Assembly: GCA_015499995.1 (NCBI GenBank) | Contig: JADNRV010000016.1 | Location: forward strand, 62,001-126,000 | Length of the DNA: 64,000 bases | Direction of reading: 5' to 3' | Origin: Flammula alnicola | Taxonomy: Eukaryota; Basidiomycota; Agaricomycetes; Agaricales; Strophariaceae | Shown: in pieces, positions 11,521 through 22,800 of the stretch | Position numbering within the stretch: the stretch's first letter is position 1 | Layout of the letters: every line of letters starts with the position of its first letter | Made by a program: the position numbers and the translations under genes | Notes under the pieces: model-generated | What the model was told of the DNA's origin: nothing | The model's database searches: none | What the model saw: only the letters and a program-made list of their open reading frames with translations

Positions 11521-13473
11521 TCAGGCCGCATGTTGTGACCTTCGCGTCGCCTTGGGCTTTTTGGGGAGCAACACCGTGCAGCGTATACCCACCAGGGTGA
11601 GCCCCAGGAGGATGTAGTAAACCATGTTCCCACCCGCGAGTCCTCGTTGGAGGGATATAGAGAAGAGAGAAGAGGCAAAAGTCGGAGCAAGGGATCTCAT
11701 GCCAGATCCGAGCATCTGCGCGACGCCGTTCACGGTACCCATAGGTCCGCCCTCTTCCACATTTTCTACGAGGATGACTTGGATAGATCCTTGACGTGCA
11801 AGAAATGTAAGTCCGTGATTTTTTTGCTGAGATTTCCCAGAGAGTTCACTCACCATAGGCCATGTAGATCAGGGTCTGGAAGCCGAGCTGTATCATCATG
11901 CAGGCGATGACCCGGGCATCAACTCCTCCTGCCCGCTTCGCGAAGAAGCTCATGAGCGGGTACATGAGGAAGCAGAAAAAGAGGCTCGAGAAGGATACGA
12001 TGTACACCTTCCTGGCACCATAATTTCTGATAAAACGCCCTAGGAAATTGGCCTGAATAATGGAGTTGACGCAACCGAAAGCGCCCAGTGTAATGCCAAT
12101 GCGGAAAGGATCCAAGCCAAGACCACCCAGTGCGACCGAGGTAGAGTACATGAGTGGTAGGAGAACGAAGTGGCACATGTCCAAGAAAGTGAGGAAGACG
12201 TGATTCGTGAGGGTCATGAGAAGAGGACGCGTAAGTATGCTTCGGAAGCTTGGGTTACTTCTTTGGCAGGATAAGGTGTCTGAGCCTTGGTCGACCACGG
12301 TAGATGCATCCGACGAGGACGCGACATGACATGACGAAGAAAGACTATCGGACCCATAGCTCGGATTTTCTCCATGGCTCAGTAGTTGACTTTCCTCCGT
12401 CACATCCGAAGTCAGAATATCGTCTGATAGGGTTTTGTTATGCCTCTCGAGCCTCTCCCGAGCAACAAGTGAGGGCAAAGTCTGCAAATTAAGTGGTCAG
12501 CAGAAGTATGAAGCGGAAAAAACCATAAGCTCACTTCTTTTAATGCAAAGGACGCAATTGCAAAGGTGGCAAACGCGAACAACCCAGCGATGGCGCAAGG
12601 AAGGAAGTAAGGATGTGTTCGCAGGTAGGCTATGCGACCTAGTGTATCTGGCCATCTCTTGGCAGCGTTGGAAAGAACACCGCCGACAATAGGGCTGGAG
12701 ATTTACGATGAGCATCATTATCCACATTATGACGTGATATCGGACTTGCCCTGATGTTGTACCAAAACTCCATATCAATGGCATGTATGCATAGGCATCT
12801 CCTCTATTGGTAGAATCTGTCATCTGAATAGACATGGGTGTTAATCAACCAAAGGCCAACGTCGAAGGAATTCATACTAACCTCCGCAATCATACTTTTT
12901 GATACCCCTATGTGGAAACAAACGAAAAATCGAAGTTGACAATGTGCACATACAGGAGATCGAATAGAGGTTTACGTACCTATATTGCCATTGAAAACAC
13001 CCTGGAGACTACGTGATACGACGAGGGGCCAAAAGGTGGTCTCCATGCCGAACATGAGCATCGCAAATGCTAACCCTAGCGGACCGAAAAGTAGGACTGG
13101 CCTCCGGCCATAACGATCAGAGAGGTATCCCCACTGAACAACCGTCAAGCTTTCCGCGAAGAAGAAAGTGGATTCCTGGAAAAATCGTTGTGTTTAATGT
13201 CTTTCCTATACGATGAAAATTTACGCGCACGATAATACCAGCATAATAGCCCGTCTTTTTTTCATCTCCTCTCGTGATCCCTGTCTCTCGCACGAACTGG
13301 TTGATAAAAGGATAGATAACCGTCGCCGTGACCGGCTCAGCGATTTGAATGAGGAAAACGCTGAGCAACTGAAATTTTGGCAAAGGTGTCGGTTTTTCGA
13401 AATCTTCAGTTTCTTCGTCGTTATACAGCGTCACTCGGCCCTCTTCATGAGCAGGTCCTTCTACCAGCGACAT
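11521..13473 (-). CDS. MFS transporter, DHA1/ZIFL-like (copy A, intact)
   Basis: Seven exons (13473-13231, 13175-12980, 12907-12882, 12823-12750, 12694-12535, 12481-11854, 11789-11521) join in phase to about 531 residues. Major facilitator proton antiporters export drugs or metal chelates at the plasma or vacuolar membrane. Visible family marks are GYYAG/ESTFFFAESL in the first helices, the loop signature WGYLSDRYGRRP between helices 2 and 3, a long polar central loop (TLPSLVARERLERH onward), and GGPMGTVNGVAQMLGS in the C-terminal half. One intron (12695-12749) uses a GC donor (GG|GCAAGT). The paralogue has GTGAGT at the same place, which confirms the model. TATAAAG lies at 13565-13571. It is tandem with a second copy 0.7 kb upstream on the same strand. 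Confidence 0.85.
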
Positions 13474-13564
13474 TCCTAAATTTCAAAGGGGAGAACCTGA
13501 GAGAGAGCAAGAAAGAACTTAGGAGGCAAATATGTGAGGACTGAGGAGCAAATTTGATAACAGA

Positions 13565-13571
13565 CTTTATA
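13565..13571 (-). promoter_or_regulatory. TATA box of MFS copy A
   Basis: Minus-strand TATAAAG about 92 nt before the start codon at 13473. Confidence 0.4.
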
Positions 13572-13578
13572 AACACGA

Positions 13579-14156
13579 TGACTCATGCTTATCTTAAGTC
13601 CTGAGAGACGACAAGCTCCGGGTGAAGGGTGCAATATAACTGCAGACATGGAAAGTTCTCAGATTTTCCTGATGAATTCGTTCTGATGAGGGGCAGAAGT
13701 TGCCAGAAAACCATCGGTTCTGTGGACCGACCTCAGAACCGATGGTGCAGGGCTTGTGCAGGGCTCGAAATGAACCACCAGGTTCAGCGCTGAAAAGTCA
13801 TACACGTGACCTTCGAATCCTTTAGGGCTAATTTTAGTTGGCCCCGAAGGGACGTATTTGCTTGGTATTTGCGACAGGTTTCTCGAAAAGCCAGAAGAGC
13901 ACTGCACCGCACACTGTTAAGGAAAATAAATGTTGGCATGTTGGTTCAGATCCATCAACTTGGAATACAGTTTCAAGTTCTTCCCAGCTATGGACGCATC
14001 TAAAGCGCGTTTGAGCCAGCAAGCGACGGGCACTGCAGGCGGGGTATCAACAAAGCTATTTCTGAAATTACCCTTAGTCTCTTGTAGAGGTAGATAGATG
14101 ACATATTGTAAGAAAGCTGTCACTAAGTACTATCCCATGAACGGTCTAAACAGACA
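13579..14156. other. Spacer between the two MFS copies
   Basis: This segment contains a short inverted repeat around 13700-13745 (aaccatcggttctg and cagaaccgatggt). No gene is visible. Confidence 0.4.
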
Positions 14157-16038
14157 TTACCGATCTCCTAAGTGACAGCGGTCCGATCTCTTTTCCGTGA
14201 ATTTCTTGGGTAGCAGCACCGTGCAGCGGATGCCCACCAGCGTCATGCTCATAAGGAGATAATAGACCATATTTCCGCTAGCGAGTCCTCGTTGGAGAGA
14301 TATCGAAAACAGGGAGGACACAAATGTTGGGCCAATGGTCCTCATGCCTGAGCTAAGCATCTGGGCGACGCCGTTCACAGTACCCATTGGCCCGCCTTCA
14401 GGCACATTTTCTACGAGGACTACTTGGAGAGATCCTTAACGTACAAGAAAAAGCAGTCAGGTATTATTTGCATGAGATGTCCCAATGGGATCACTCACCA
14501 TAGGCCATGGAGATCACCGTCTGGCAAGCAAGCTGCACAATGATGCACGCAACTACAAATCCATCGACTCTTCCGGCTCGTCGAGCGAAGTGGCTCATGA
14601 TCGGATACATCATGAAACAAAAGAAGAGGGCCGAGAAAGAGATCATGTAGATCTTCCGAGCACCAAACTTCCTGATGAGGCGTCCTAGAAGATTGGCCTG
14701 GATGAAAGCGTTGACGAAACCAAATGAGCCCAATATCGTGCCTATTCGGAAAGGATCCAGTCCAAGGCCGCCTAGTGGAATCGACGTGGAATACATCAAC
14801 GGTAAGAGGACGAAGTGACACATATCGGTGAAAGTCAGGGAGACCTGATTTATCAAAGTCATCAGAATAGGCCGAGTAAGTATGGATCGGAGCTTTGGTT
14901 CGTTATTCTCCTCAGATCGAGGGTTTAACTGGATTGGGCTAATAAGAATAGAAGATTCGGGTGGGTTGTGCTGGGAACCGTTGACTCGACTTTCTGTTTC
15001 GCCGAGCAGTGGAGTTTCTTCAGTGGCAACTGGTGCGATTTCATCACCTGAAATGTTGTTCCGGAGCTTTCTACGTTTTTCTTCGGCGACGAGGGAGGAT
15101 AGAGTCTAGAGACTAGTCAGCAGGATCGTAGACCTTAATACTGCCAGAACCCACCTCTTTTAACCCAATATACGCAATAACAAAAGTGATAAATGCCAAA
15201 AAAACCCGCGACAGCGCATGGAAGGAAATATGGATGCGTCCGGAGGTAGGAAATGCGACCAAGGGTATCTGGCCATCGCTTTGCAGGATTGGAGAGAACA
15301 CCGCCAATTAAGGGTCTATACAGATTCTTACGATGAGCATCGTGCACTAATTCATATTGGTATGTATTGCACTCACCCTGTTGTCTGACCGATACTCCAT
15401 ATTAGTGTAACAAACGCATAAGCGTCCCCTCTATTACTAGAGTCAGTGATCTAGTTGGGAGTTGGCTTCAGAATGTGCAGAAGAATAATATGGCTCCGTA
15501 GGATTGACCTCTGCGATGATACTTTTCGCAACTCCTATGTTGCCGTTGAAGATACCCTGGAAACAGCGGGTTACGACTAGGGACCAGAAGGTCGTGGATG
15601 TGCCGAACAAGAACATCGCAAAAGTCAGGCCTAGTGGCCCAATGAGGACGATTGGTCTGCGTCCATAACGATCTGACAGATAACCCCACTGAAGGGCAGT
15701 CAAGCATTCTGCAAAAAAGAATGCAGACTCCTGAAACAAAGTCGTCGTGGTCGATAAGTCTGTTCGTAACGGACCAAATGTCATATACGCACGATGACAC
15801 CAGCATAATAACCCGTCCTTCGTTCGTCCCCATTCGTGACCCCTGTTTCTCTGATGAATTGGTTGATGAATGGATAGATAACCAAGGCCGTGATGGGTTC
15901 CGCGAGTTGAATCAGGTAGACGCTAAGCAACTGAAATTTCGGTAGAGGCGTTGGCTTATCCAGTTCGACGGCTTCATTGTCCCCCGGGGTTGTCAAAGTC
16001 GTAAGGAGATCTACTTGGGTTGGTCCTTCCTGTGCCAT
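14157..16038 (-). pseudogene. MFS transporter, DHA1/ZIFL-like (copy B, single-base frameshift)
   Basis: The exons are 16038-15793, 15730-15509, 15450-15377, 15315-15155, 15105-14499 and 14434-14157. They parallel copy A in sequence and intron positions, except that the intron after NGNIG is absent here. All joins are in phase apart from exon 4, which is 161 nt where copy A has 160. The extra base lies in a run of seven A (T on the coding strand) at 15198-15204 within a membrane helix. Six T would give AGFLAFITFVIAYIGLKE, aligning without gaps to copy A. Downstream sequence has no other lesion, so this is either a very recent pseudogene or a homopolymer error. The function if intact would be as for copy A. 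The start chosen (MAQEGPTQ) matches the N-terminus of copy A; an in-frame ATG lies 21 codons upstream. Confidence 0.75.
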
Positions 16039-16292
16039 ATGTCGGCCTTTAATTCCAGCAAGGTGAGAGTCCTGAGGGAGAACCAACGCAGACGACCTCA
16101 AACCCCTTAACCGGTTTGCGAATGGAGTCGGAGCCTTGGGGAAGCACAGTGTGAGTCATGTTACAATGAAAACCTAATGGAATCCTGGAAGAGTTCATCT
16201 TGGCGACGCAGAAGTAGTATTCGGAATTTGCCGGACCAGAGGCCGCACTAAGGCGCACTTCCAGGCCCGATACTGGTGTTTGTGGGGTAATT

Positions 16293-16315
16293 AAATAATA
16301 AATAAATAAATAAAT
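16293..16315. repeat. (AAAT)n simple repeat
   Basis: About six tandem aaat units upstream of MFS copy B. Confidence 0.7.
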
Positions 16316-16462
16316 CGAAAAATCGAAAAGGGAAAGAGAGGGAAGGGAGAGAATATTTACGTTCACCTCTATTATTCGTTCTGTTCACTGGCTCATGGCC
16401 GCTTGTCGCAAACTGACTCCATCAGTTCATTAGTATCGTTTGGACCCTTTTCCGCATTTTCT

Positions 16463-16606
16463 CACATGTATACTCGCTTAGATCCTCGTCATCGGTTCAT
16501 CTCATGGACCCTTTTCCTCCCTTTTCCCAGTGAGTTTCACCATTTTCGTACAAGGATACTCGCTTAGATCCTACAGGGTTCATTTCCTCACACGCACTCG
16601 CTTAGA
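16463..16606. repeat. Degenerate repeat with actcgcttagat core
   Basis: Three copies of actcgcttagat occur at about 50-80 nt spacing, interleaved with pyrimidine-rich cccttttcc stretches. No function is evident. Confidence 0.45.
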
Positions 16607-16878
16607 TCTTCCGGTTCAATCATCAATGGCCGCCTGTGTGCCGTGCAATGGAATTTAGCACATTTGGCGCAGCCATCACAGCCTATCCAATACGTGAAGG
16701 ATTTCAATTCCTCAAACTAATGTACAGCTAATCCGAGTCATCGACGCCTATCCAACCCTCGTTACAGGGCCTCTTTTTCCTTTTGGGATTCCGACCTCGA
16801 CAACTTGTAGGTGAGGGCCATCGCTCTGCGTGGCATGTACGAGTCCCTGATGGAGTAGTTTCCAGTTTGGGAATCTTA

Positions 16879-19800
16879 TTACGCGCGAACGTAGAATGCT
16901 GCAGAAGCTGACCCACCTCTGCATGTTGCAAGCGAGCCTTGATGCATGGCCAGTGGGCCCGAGGGTGCCATTTGACCACCATTGCTCATGCCATCATAGA
17001 ACCAGAGCTGCTTGTCTGGTGCAACAATGTTAGATATAAAATGTCTGTCTGCATCCCTGTAGTAAATGACACCCGCAAGGTTGTATTTATGTGGTTGGCC
17101 AAGGTGAGCCACTTCAAAGCTGATGTCAACTTCAATTCCTGAGCCAGAAAATTCCAAAATTACAAGAGGTGGGGGGGCAACGAATGAGATATTGATCTTC
17201 ACTAGTTTATCGCATATTTCACATCGGTTGGTTCCTTGCTGTGAGTTAGTTTGCATCCACTCAGTCGTTGATTTAAATGGTGATCGTCCTTTAGACATGT
17301 AGATTGTATGCGACTGAGAGTAAAGCCGCTGGTGGTTGTCTGGGCACTGATAGTATGTCTGGTAAATAACATCATGAGATGTAAATATCGCCTCGCAAAT
17401 GGCTTCGATAGATGTATAATACCCAAACCTCATGTATTGAGACGTTTTAGCTAGCTCTTTTCGTACCGTGTCGCGGGCAACCTCTAGTGATATTTCATTG
17501 CAAGCGTATTTTGTAAATTCGTCGATTAGGAGGATACTAAACTCATTGCCCAATTGGGTAAAGATTGGTCCCCAAGCATCTGCGTCTCGGCACCATATGT
17601 TGAACAATATAGTAAAGATGGAGTCGTAGGCACAGCTATTCTGGCTCCATTTCATGCCAGTAGGAGGAGGATAGTGGGTTGAATTGCGACATGGTGCAAT
17701 TGCGTTTCCTAGGCGTCTTATTTTTTTCGTTGGCCTCTCGGTCATTATGTTGTGAACTTGTGTATTGCCGTCAGATCTTCTACGTTTCTTCGAGTCTGTA
17801 GCATATTGCGGGTTTGTTGGGAAGAGCTTGGATATGTCGTAGACTTCGGATTCAAGTAAAGGATCCCGCTTTGACCATCGTATTGCGCGATGGACTTCCT
17901 TTGGGACGTATCGAATTCCTTTCCATTCACGAAAGGTTTCTATGATGGCATTTCTCGTAGGACCATTGACCGTGTCAGGCAGCTTACCCATGTACCTACA
18001 CCAGGTTATGTCGTTTAGTAACTCTATTTCACGAAATTCTTGCCTGAGAGCGCCAGAACAACCACCTGACATGTTTCTCGCATCGAAACCTTGCAGTATC
18101 AAGGTTCCACTTGCTGTTGCACTCCTGGAAAGAGCCGTATAATACGCTTGGTGGTTTGAGAGGTTGTTCAAGTCTGCAACGTTGAAAGGTCGGGTTTTGC
18201 CTTGCGATGCAAAATCAGTCATCGCGAAGTTCACTAGCACCTCCACTTGCGTCCTAGATATATTGTAGCATTCGTCGTTTGGCAAGGTCGCGCAAAGGAT
18301 GTTGGTTGTAGGATACACTGGGACAACATTTTCGGGCAGTCCATCTATCTGTACACTGGTTGGAGGGCTCTTTAGTTTGATAAACAATGTATTGAGTACG
18401 CGCTGACCTCTGGAACCTGTCTTTGATTGCCAACCATGAACATAGCCTTCCTGACCTCGGGTCATACACAGCTCCATTGCATAGTTATGTCGTATCATCA
18501 CAGGGAGACCCATGCACAAGCTTAATTTTCCGGCAATCTGTTTGTCTGTGGTCGAAGGCTGCTGGTCCCATAAAGCCTTCTGCATTTCTTCTGATATCTC
18601 ACGAACTCGTTTTACGCGAGATTTTTGTTCTATTTCTGAAGAGCTCACACGGGCAATATCGTCAGAGTAAAAGTCGGTTAATTCTTGATTGGTCTCCTGA
18701 GCAAATCTAATTGCACCCAATCTATTGATTTCATCCTTTTGCAGATTCGTTCCAGTGATTATGGACACATTCCTGAAGCTATCACTGCAAATAGATGACC
18801 TACCTGGCTGTTCAGATGATATCCGGGTTCTCAGAAAATTGATATCCTCGCTAGTGCATGCCTTATATCTCATATTTTCAAGAGCGGTCCTCAGCTTAGT
18901 ATCCTCTGGGCTTTGCTTGCTCTGTCTCATGTTCTGCCGTAGAATTACAACTGTCGTAATTTGGTGCCACAGTGACTTGCCTATGGCTTCCTCCTGGGAC
19001 TTCTTATCCGTGGCAACAGCACCAATTGACCTCGAATAAAGCGAAACATGCTCTCTTCCCACAGCGGGAGGTAGCTGAGCAAAGTCACCAGAAAAGACCA
19101 TATTCAGACCCCCAAATGGAATATCAGCGACACCAAAAACTTTTGCAAGCTGAGCATGGATCCTGTTCAAATCTCGTGCAGAGAGCATAGATACCTCATC
19201 AAAAAATACATATTCTACTCCGCTCAATTTTGCTTTGATATGTCCGATTTTGGTAGAACTCATTCGCTCATTTATGCCAAACATAGAGTGGTACGTAGAG
19301 CCTCCAAGCAACACGGCAGCCGTTCCGGTCGGAGCAACGATGACGAACCTGTGAGCCTCGTTCCTAGCTTTGAAAAAGGAGGAAAGGGCTTTGATTACTT
19401 GGGTTTTACCTGTACCCCCCATTCCTCCAAGATACATGCGGAGCTGCTCTGGTTTTTCACTGATTGCATGGTTGGCAATTATTCTGAAAGCTCTTTCTTG
19501 TTCTGCGTTCAGAGAAAATTTCGTGACAGTATCTTGGACAACTTCTGAGAGGGGATCAATGTAGAAGTCCTTTTCTAGGTACGACTTATCCACAACCTTA
19601 ACAACGTTTGGTGAAGCCTGCTGAAGCATCTCCGGATCGTTAAACTTATGAGATATATTGTGTTCGTTTTTCTTTTCCAATATTGCTTGCTTCTTTTTGT
19701 CGACCTCACGCTCCCATGCACTGCCTGGCAAAAACCTCTCCGGCTGGAAATTGGGCTGCTGAAAGTCAACCGGAACAGCCACTGACCAACCCATGGACAG

Positions 19801-22800
19801 CAACAGGTCCTTGATTATTCCCGTTTCTCTTTGCCTCCTGCGATGCTGTGGTCCATTGTTTACAGGATCTACAGGAATGTCATCGAACTCTACCATGCTG
19901 GAACCCACATATTCGCCATCTCTCTGCTCTTCTTCTGCTGCCCAGCTTCCAAAAAAAGCCTGTGAGGAACCCTTCTTGAGTTGTGCTCGATAGTCGTCTC
20001 GAGCATCTAGACATTCATACCGAATATTGAAGTTCTTTATCATAGCGAGCTCGTGGTCGCCGAATACATGACCAGTAAATTCATCATCCCATGCCACTGC
20101 CCGGGACCGTTTGAGATCCAAACCACTCCGCCAAGGCTTAAACATGGTAAGCATTGAACAGCAATAGTATTCCCTATCACCCTGATCACATCTGGGCAAG
20201 CCAGCGCCGACAAAGTTGGGAACCCGTAGCGCGTTGTCAGGAATAAAGCGCATGGCATGCGTTTCGTGTAATGGATGCTCCTTTGTGAAACGATATATAT
20301 TTTTGGAGTTATTGTTGTTGTTTGTGCTGGGTCCGATATTACCTGAGATCGACTGAAAGGAGGCATCACATTCATCCCCACTTGCCGGAACCTCTTCGAG
20401 ATCACTGTCAGCTGCCTCTGCATCGTCGTCGACGGTGCGTTTCTTCATTCTTTGGCGCAATTTCTCCCTTTTGTAGCATTTTATCCACTCAAATAAATTG
20501 ACATGCTCAAGCTCTGGAGCGCGATGCACATAATCTTGCACGGGAGATAGACCCATGATCTTGCCCTTCTTCTTGATCAATGTCACCTTTGGCTGCTGTT
20601 CTTCAGAGACGTCATCGAACACCCTGCGTACCTCCGCAACATAGCTTTGCCAGTAGAAGGGAACGAAAGAGTGGCTAGTGTAGTGGTCTGGATTTCCAAG
20701 CAAATACATGCATATCATGGGCGCACCCATTTCTGCCTTTGCACTCAGTAAATTGGCAACTTTAGTCATAAAGCGCCTGGCCTTCTCCTTCATCGGCAAT
20801 GAGCCACCTATCATCTCGCTATTTTTTTGAAAGACAGACCTAATAGAGTCGAAAATTGTGTGCGTCTTCAGCGTACTCTTTGTGATGTAATCCGATACAT
20901 AGAGAACAACACCCTTGATCGCAGTACCAGATGACAGGCTCGTGACGTCTGTGTTGCATCGTAAAACATATGTTACAAGAGGGGTGAAGGTGTTCAGCCA
21001 TGCTTCAATTTTTTTCATGCTGATGGTCCCAAGTTCATCGATGAGGGTCTTCAGAAATGTTGGACGAGGGAAACGGGCTTTGCATCTATTCCACTTATTG
21101 TCCATACAGCTGCCTGAAGCCTTGTTCTTCCTCCTGGTTCCATCTTTGTTCATGCCTCGATTGCAGCTGTGGACATTGGAGCGCAGGAGTAGGTCATTGA
21201 CCGTCGTGGTGTACCTATCAGTCCATTCTGCAGTGTTGCGACAGCATTTGCACTGTTCCTGCTCTCCCTCATTGTGAACTTTGTCGCATCTCTTTGGAGG
21301 GGCTTCTGGCAATGATTGAGTGGGGTCAATGTAACCTTCTTTCTCTCTCTCTCTGCAAACTGACTCTGTGACCTCTGCATAGCTTCCTGTCAAAAAATCC
21401 CCTGTATGGCATGACTCAAGCCAATCAGTTAGTTTCTTCTGCCATGCAGAATTGCTATTCATTATCTTATCTCTCATTTCCTGTGGGTTGAGGCTACCTG
21501 TAATCCAGAGTAGCATGTGTAAATGCAGCGTCAGCCGCCCTTGTTGTTCCACTGTGCCGTAGTACCCGCCTGTGTCTCCATAAAACCCGCGATGGTTTGC
21601 ATTGACCCCTAGCACGTCTGTGATGAAGGTTTCCACCATAAAGTGGAAGAAACGAGCACCGGCAACAGGGTTTTCACAGACGGATCTCATACGTTCGTCG
21701 TACGGTGTGATTGCAGGTCTGAACTCGGTATGAGTGCCCGCGTAGTAAACACATATGGGGTGCTGGATATCAGCTGGCGAGAGCGTGATATACCAAGACG
21801 GAGCCCCAAGGAAGTTGATGAGCGACCATATTTCGTTACGCATGAATTTTTTGGTAGTGGTTGATCCGTGCATTTTTCCACCTATGGCATCGAGGTCTTT
21901 GACGAGCTGGAAGCAGAGTCTCTCAGGCTCAGTTTGAGGAGTAACGTGCTCTCCTGCTTCCAATCTCTCTATCAGGGCATTCAAGGTGGCCCAGTCGATG
22001 CTCATCAAACGTTGACTTATGTCTCCAAACCTTCGTTGGTCGACCAGCAAAAAGCTTTGTGTGGTGCTGGCTTTCATCTGCTCATGGCTGAATGCTACAA
22101 AGGGAAAGTTGACGTCCGTCTGAAACCGCTTGTCGTGGTACATGAGGAGATGCCACTTGTGTTCTTTATGGGAAATTGCTGCAGCGCCAATGCCACCAAC
22201 CCCGTAAGGAAAGAGCCAAGGGAACATTTGTGGATAGAGCTGAGGATTGTTCCACATTGATTGCGGTTTGTCGCTATGCCCTACTGCTAGCATTTTTCCG
22301 CTGCTATTCAAATGACGAAGGGCCATCGCCTTGAGTGCATTGGGAGACATGGTTTGCAATGCTTCTCCAGTGAGGCCATGCACGGTAAAAGCGCAGTCGC
22401 CTTGCTCGGTCCCTTCCTCTTCTGCTTGGTCAAAGACGCTTGTACCTTCTGGGACTTTGTTATTCGATGCCTCACGGTATTCGATAGAGATGGGCGGCAT
22501 ATCTTCTTGGTACTGTTTCATATGTTCTTCTGATATCTCAATGTCGGCATAGTCAGCATGATTCAATTTAAGCCAATTAAGCGCGTTTATAACTGCATTT
22601 CGTCTTACAAGAAAAGGTGTCCGTGCAAAGTCCTCTGGAGTAGGTTTGCTAGGGCCAGTGAAAAGAATGGCCAGTACCTCGTCTATGTCGTCACGAGGAG
22701 GGGGAAGGATAGTATAAATTTTTGGAGTGGGTGATTCAAAAGCAACAATGTTCGCCTTCATCTTACGCATTCCAGAGGCAACTTTGACGTATGCGCAGGT

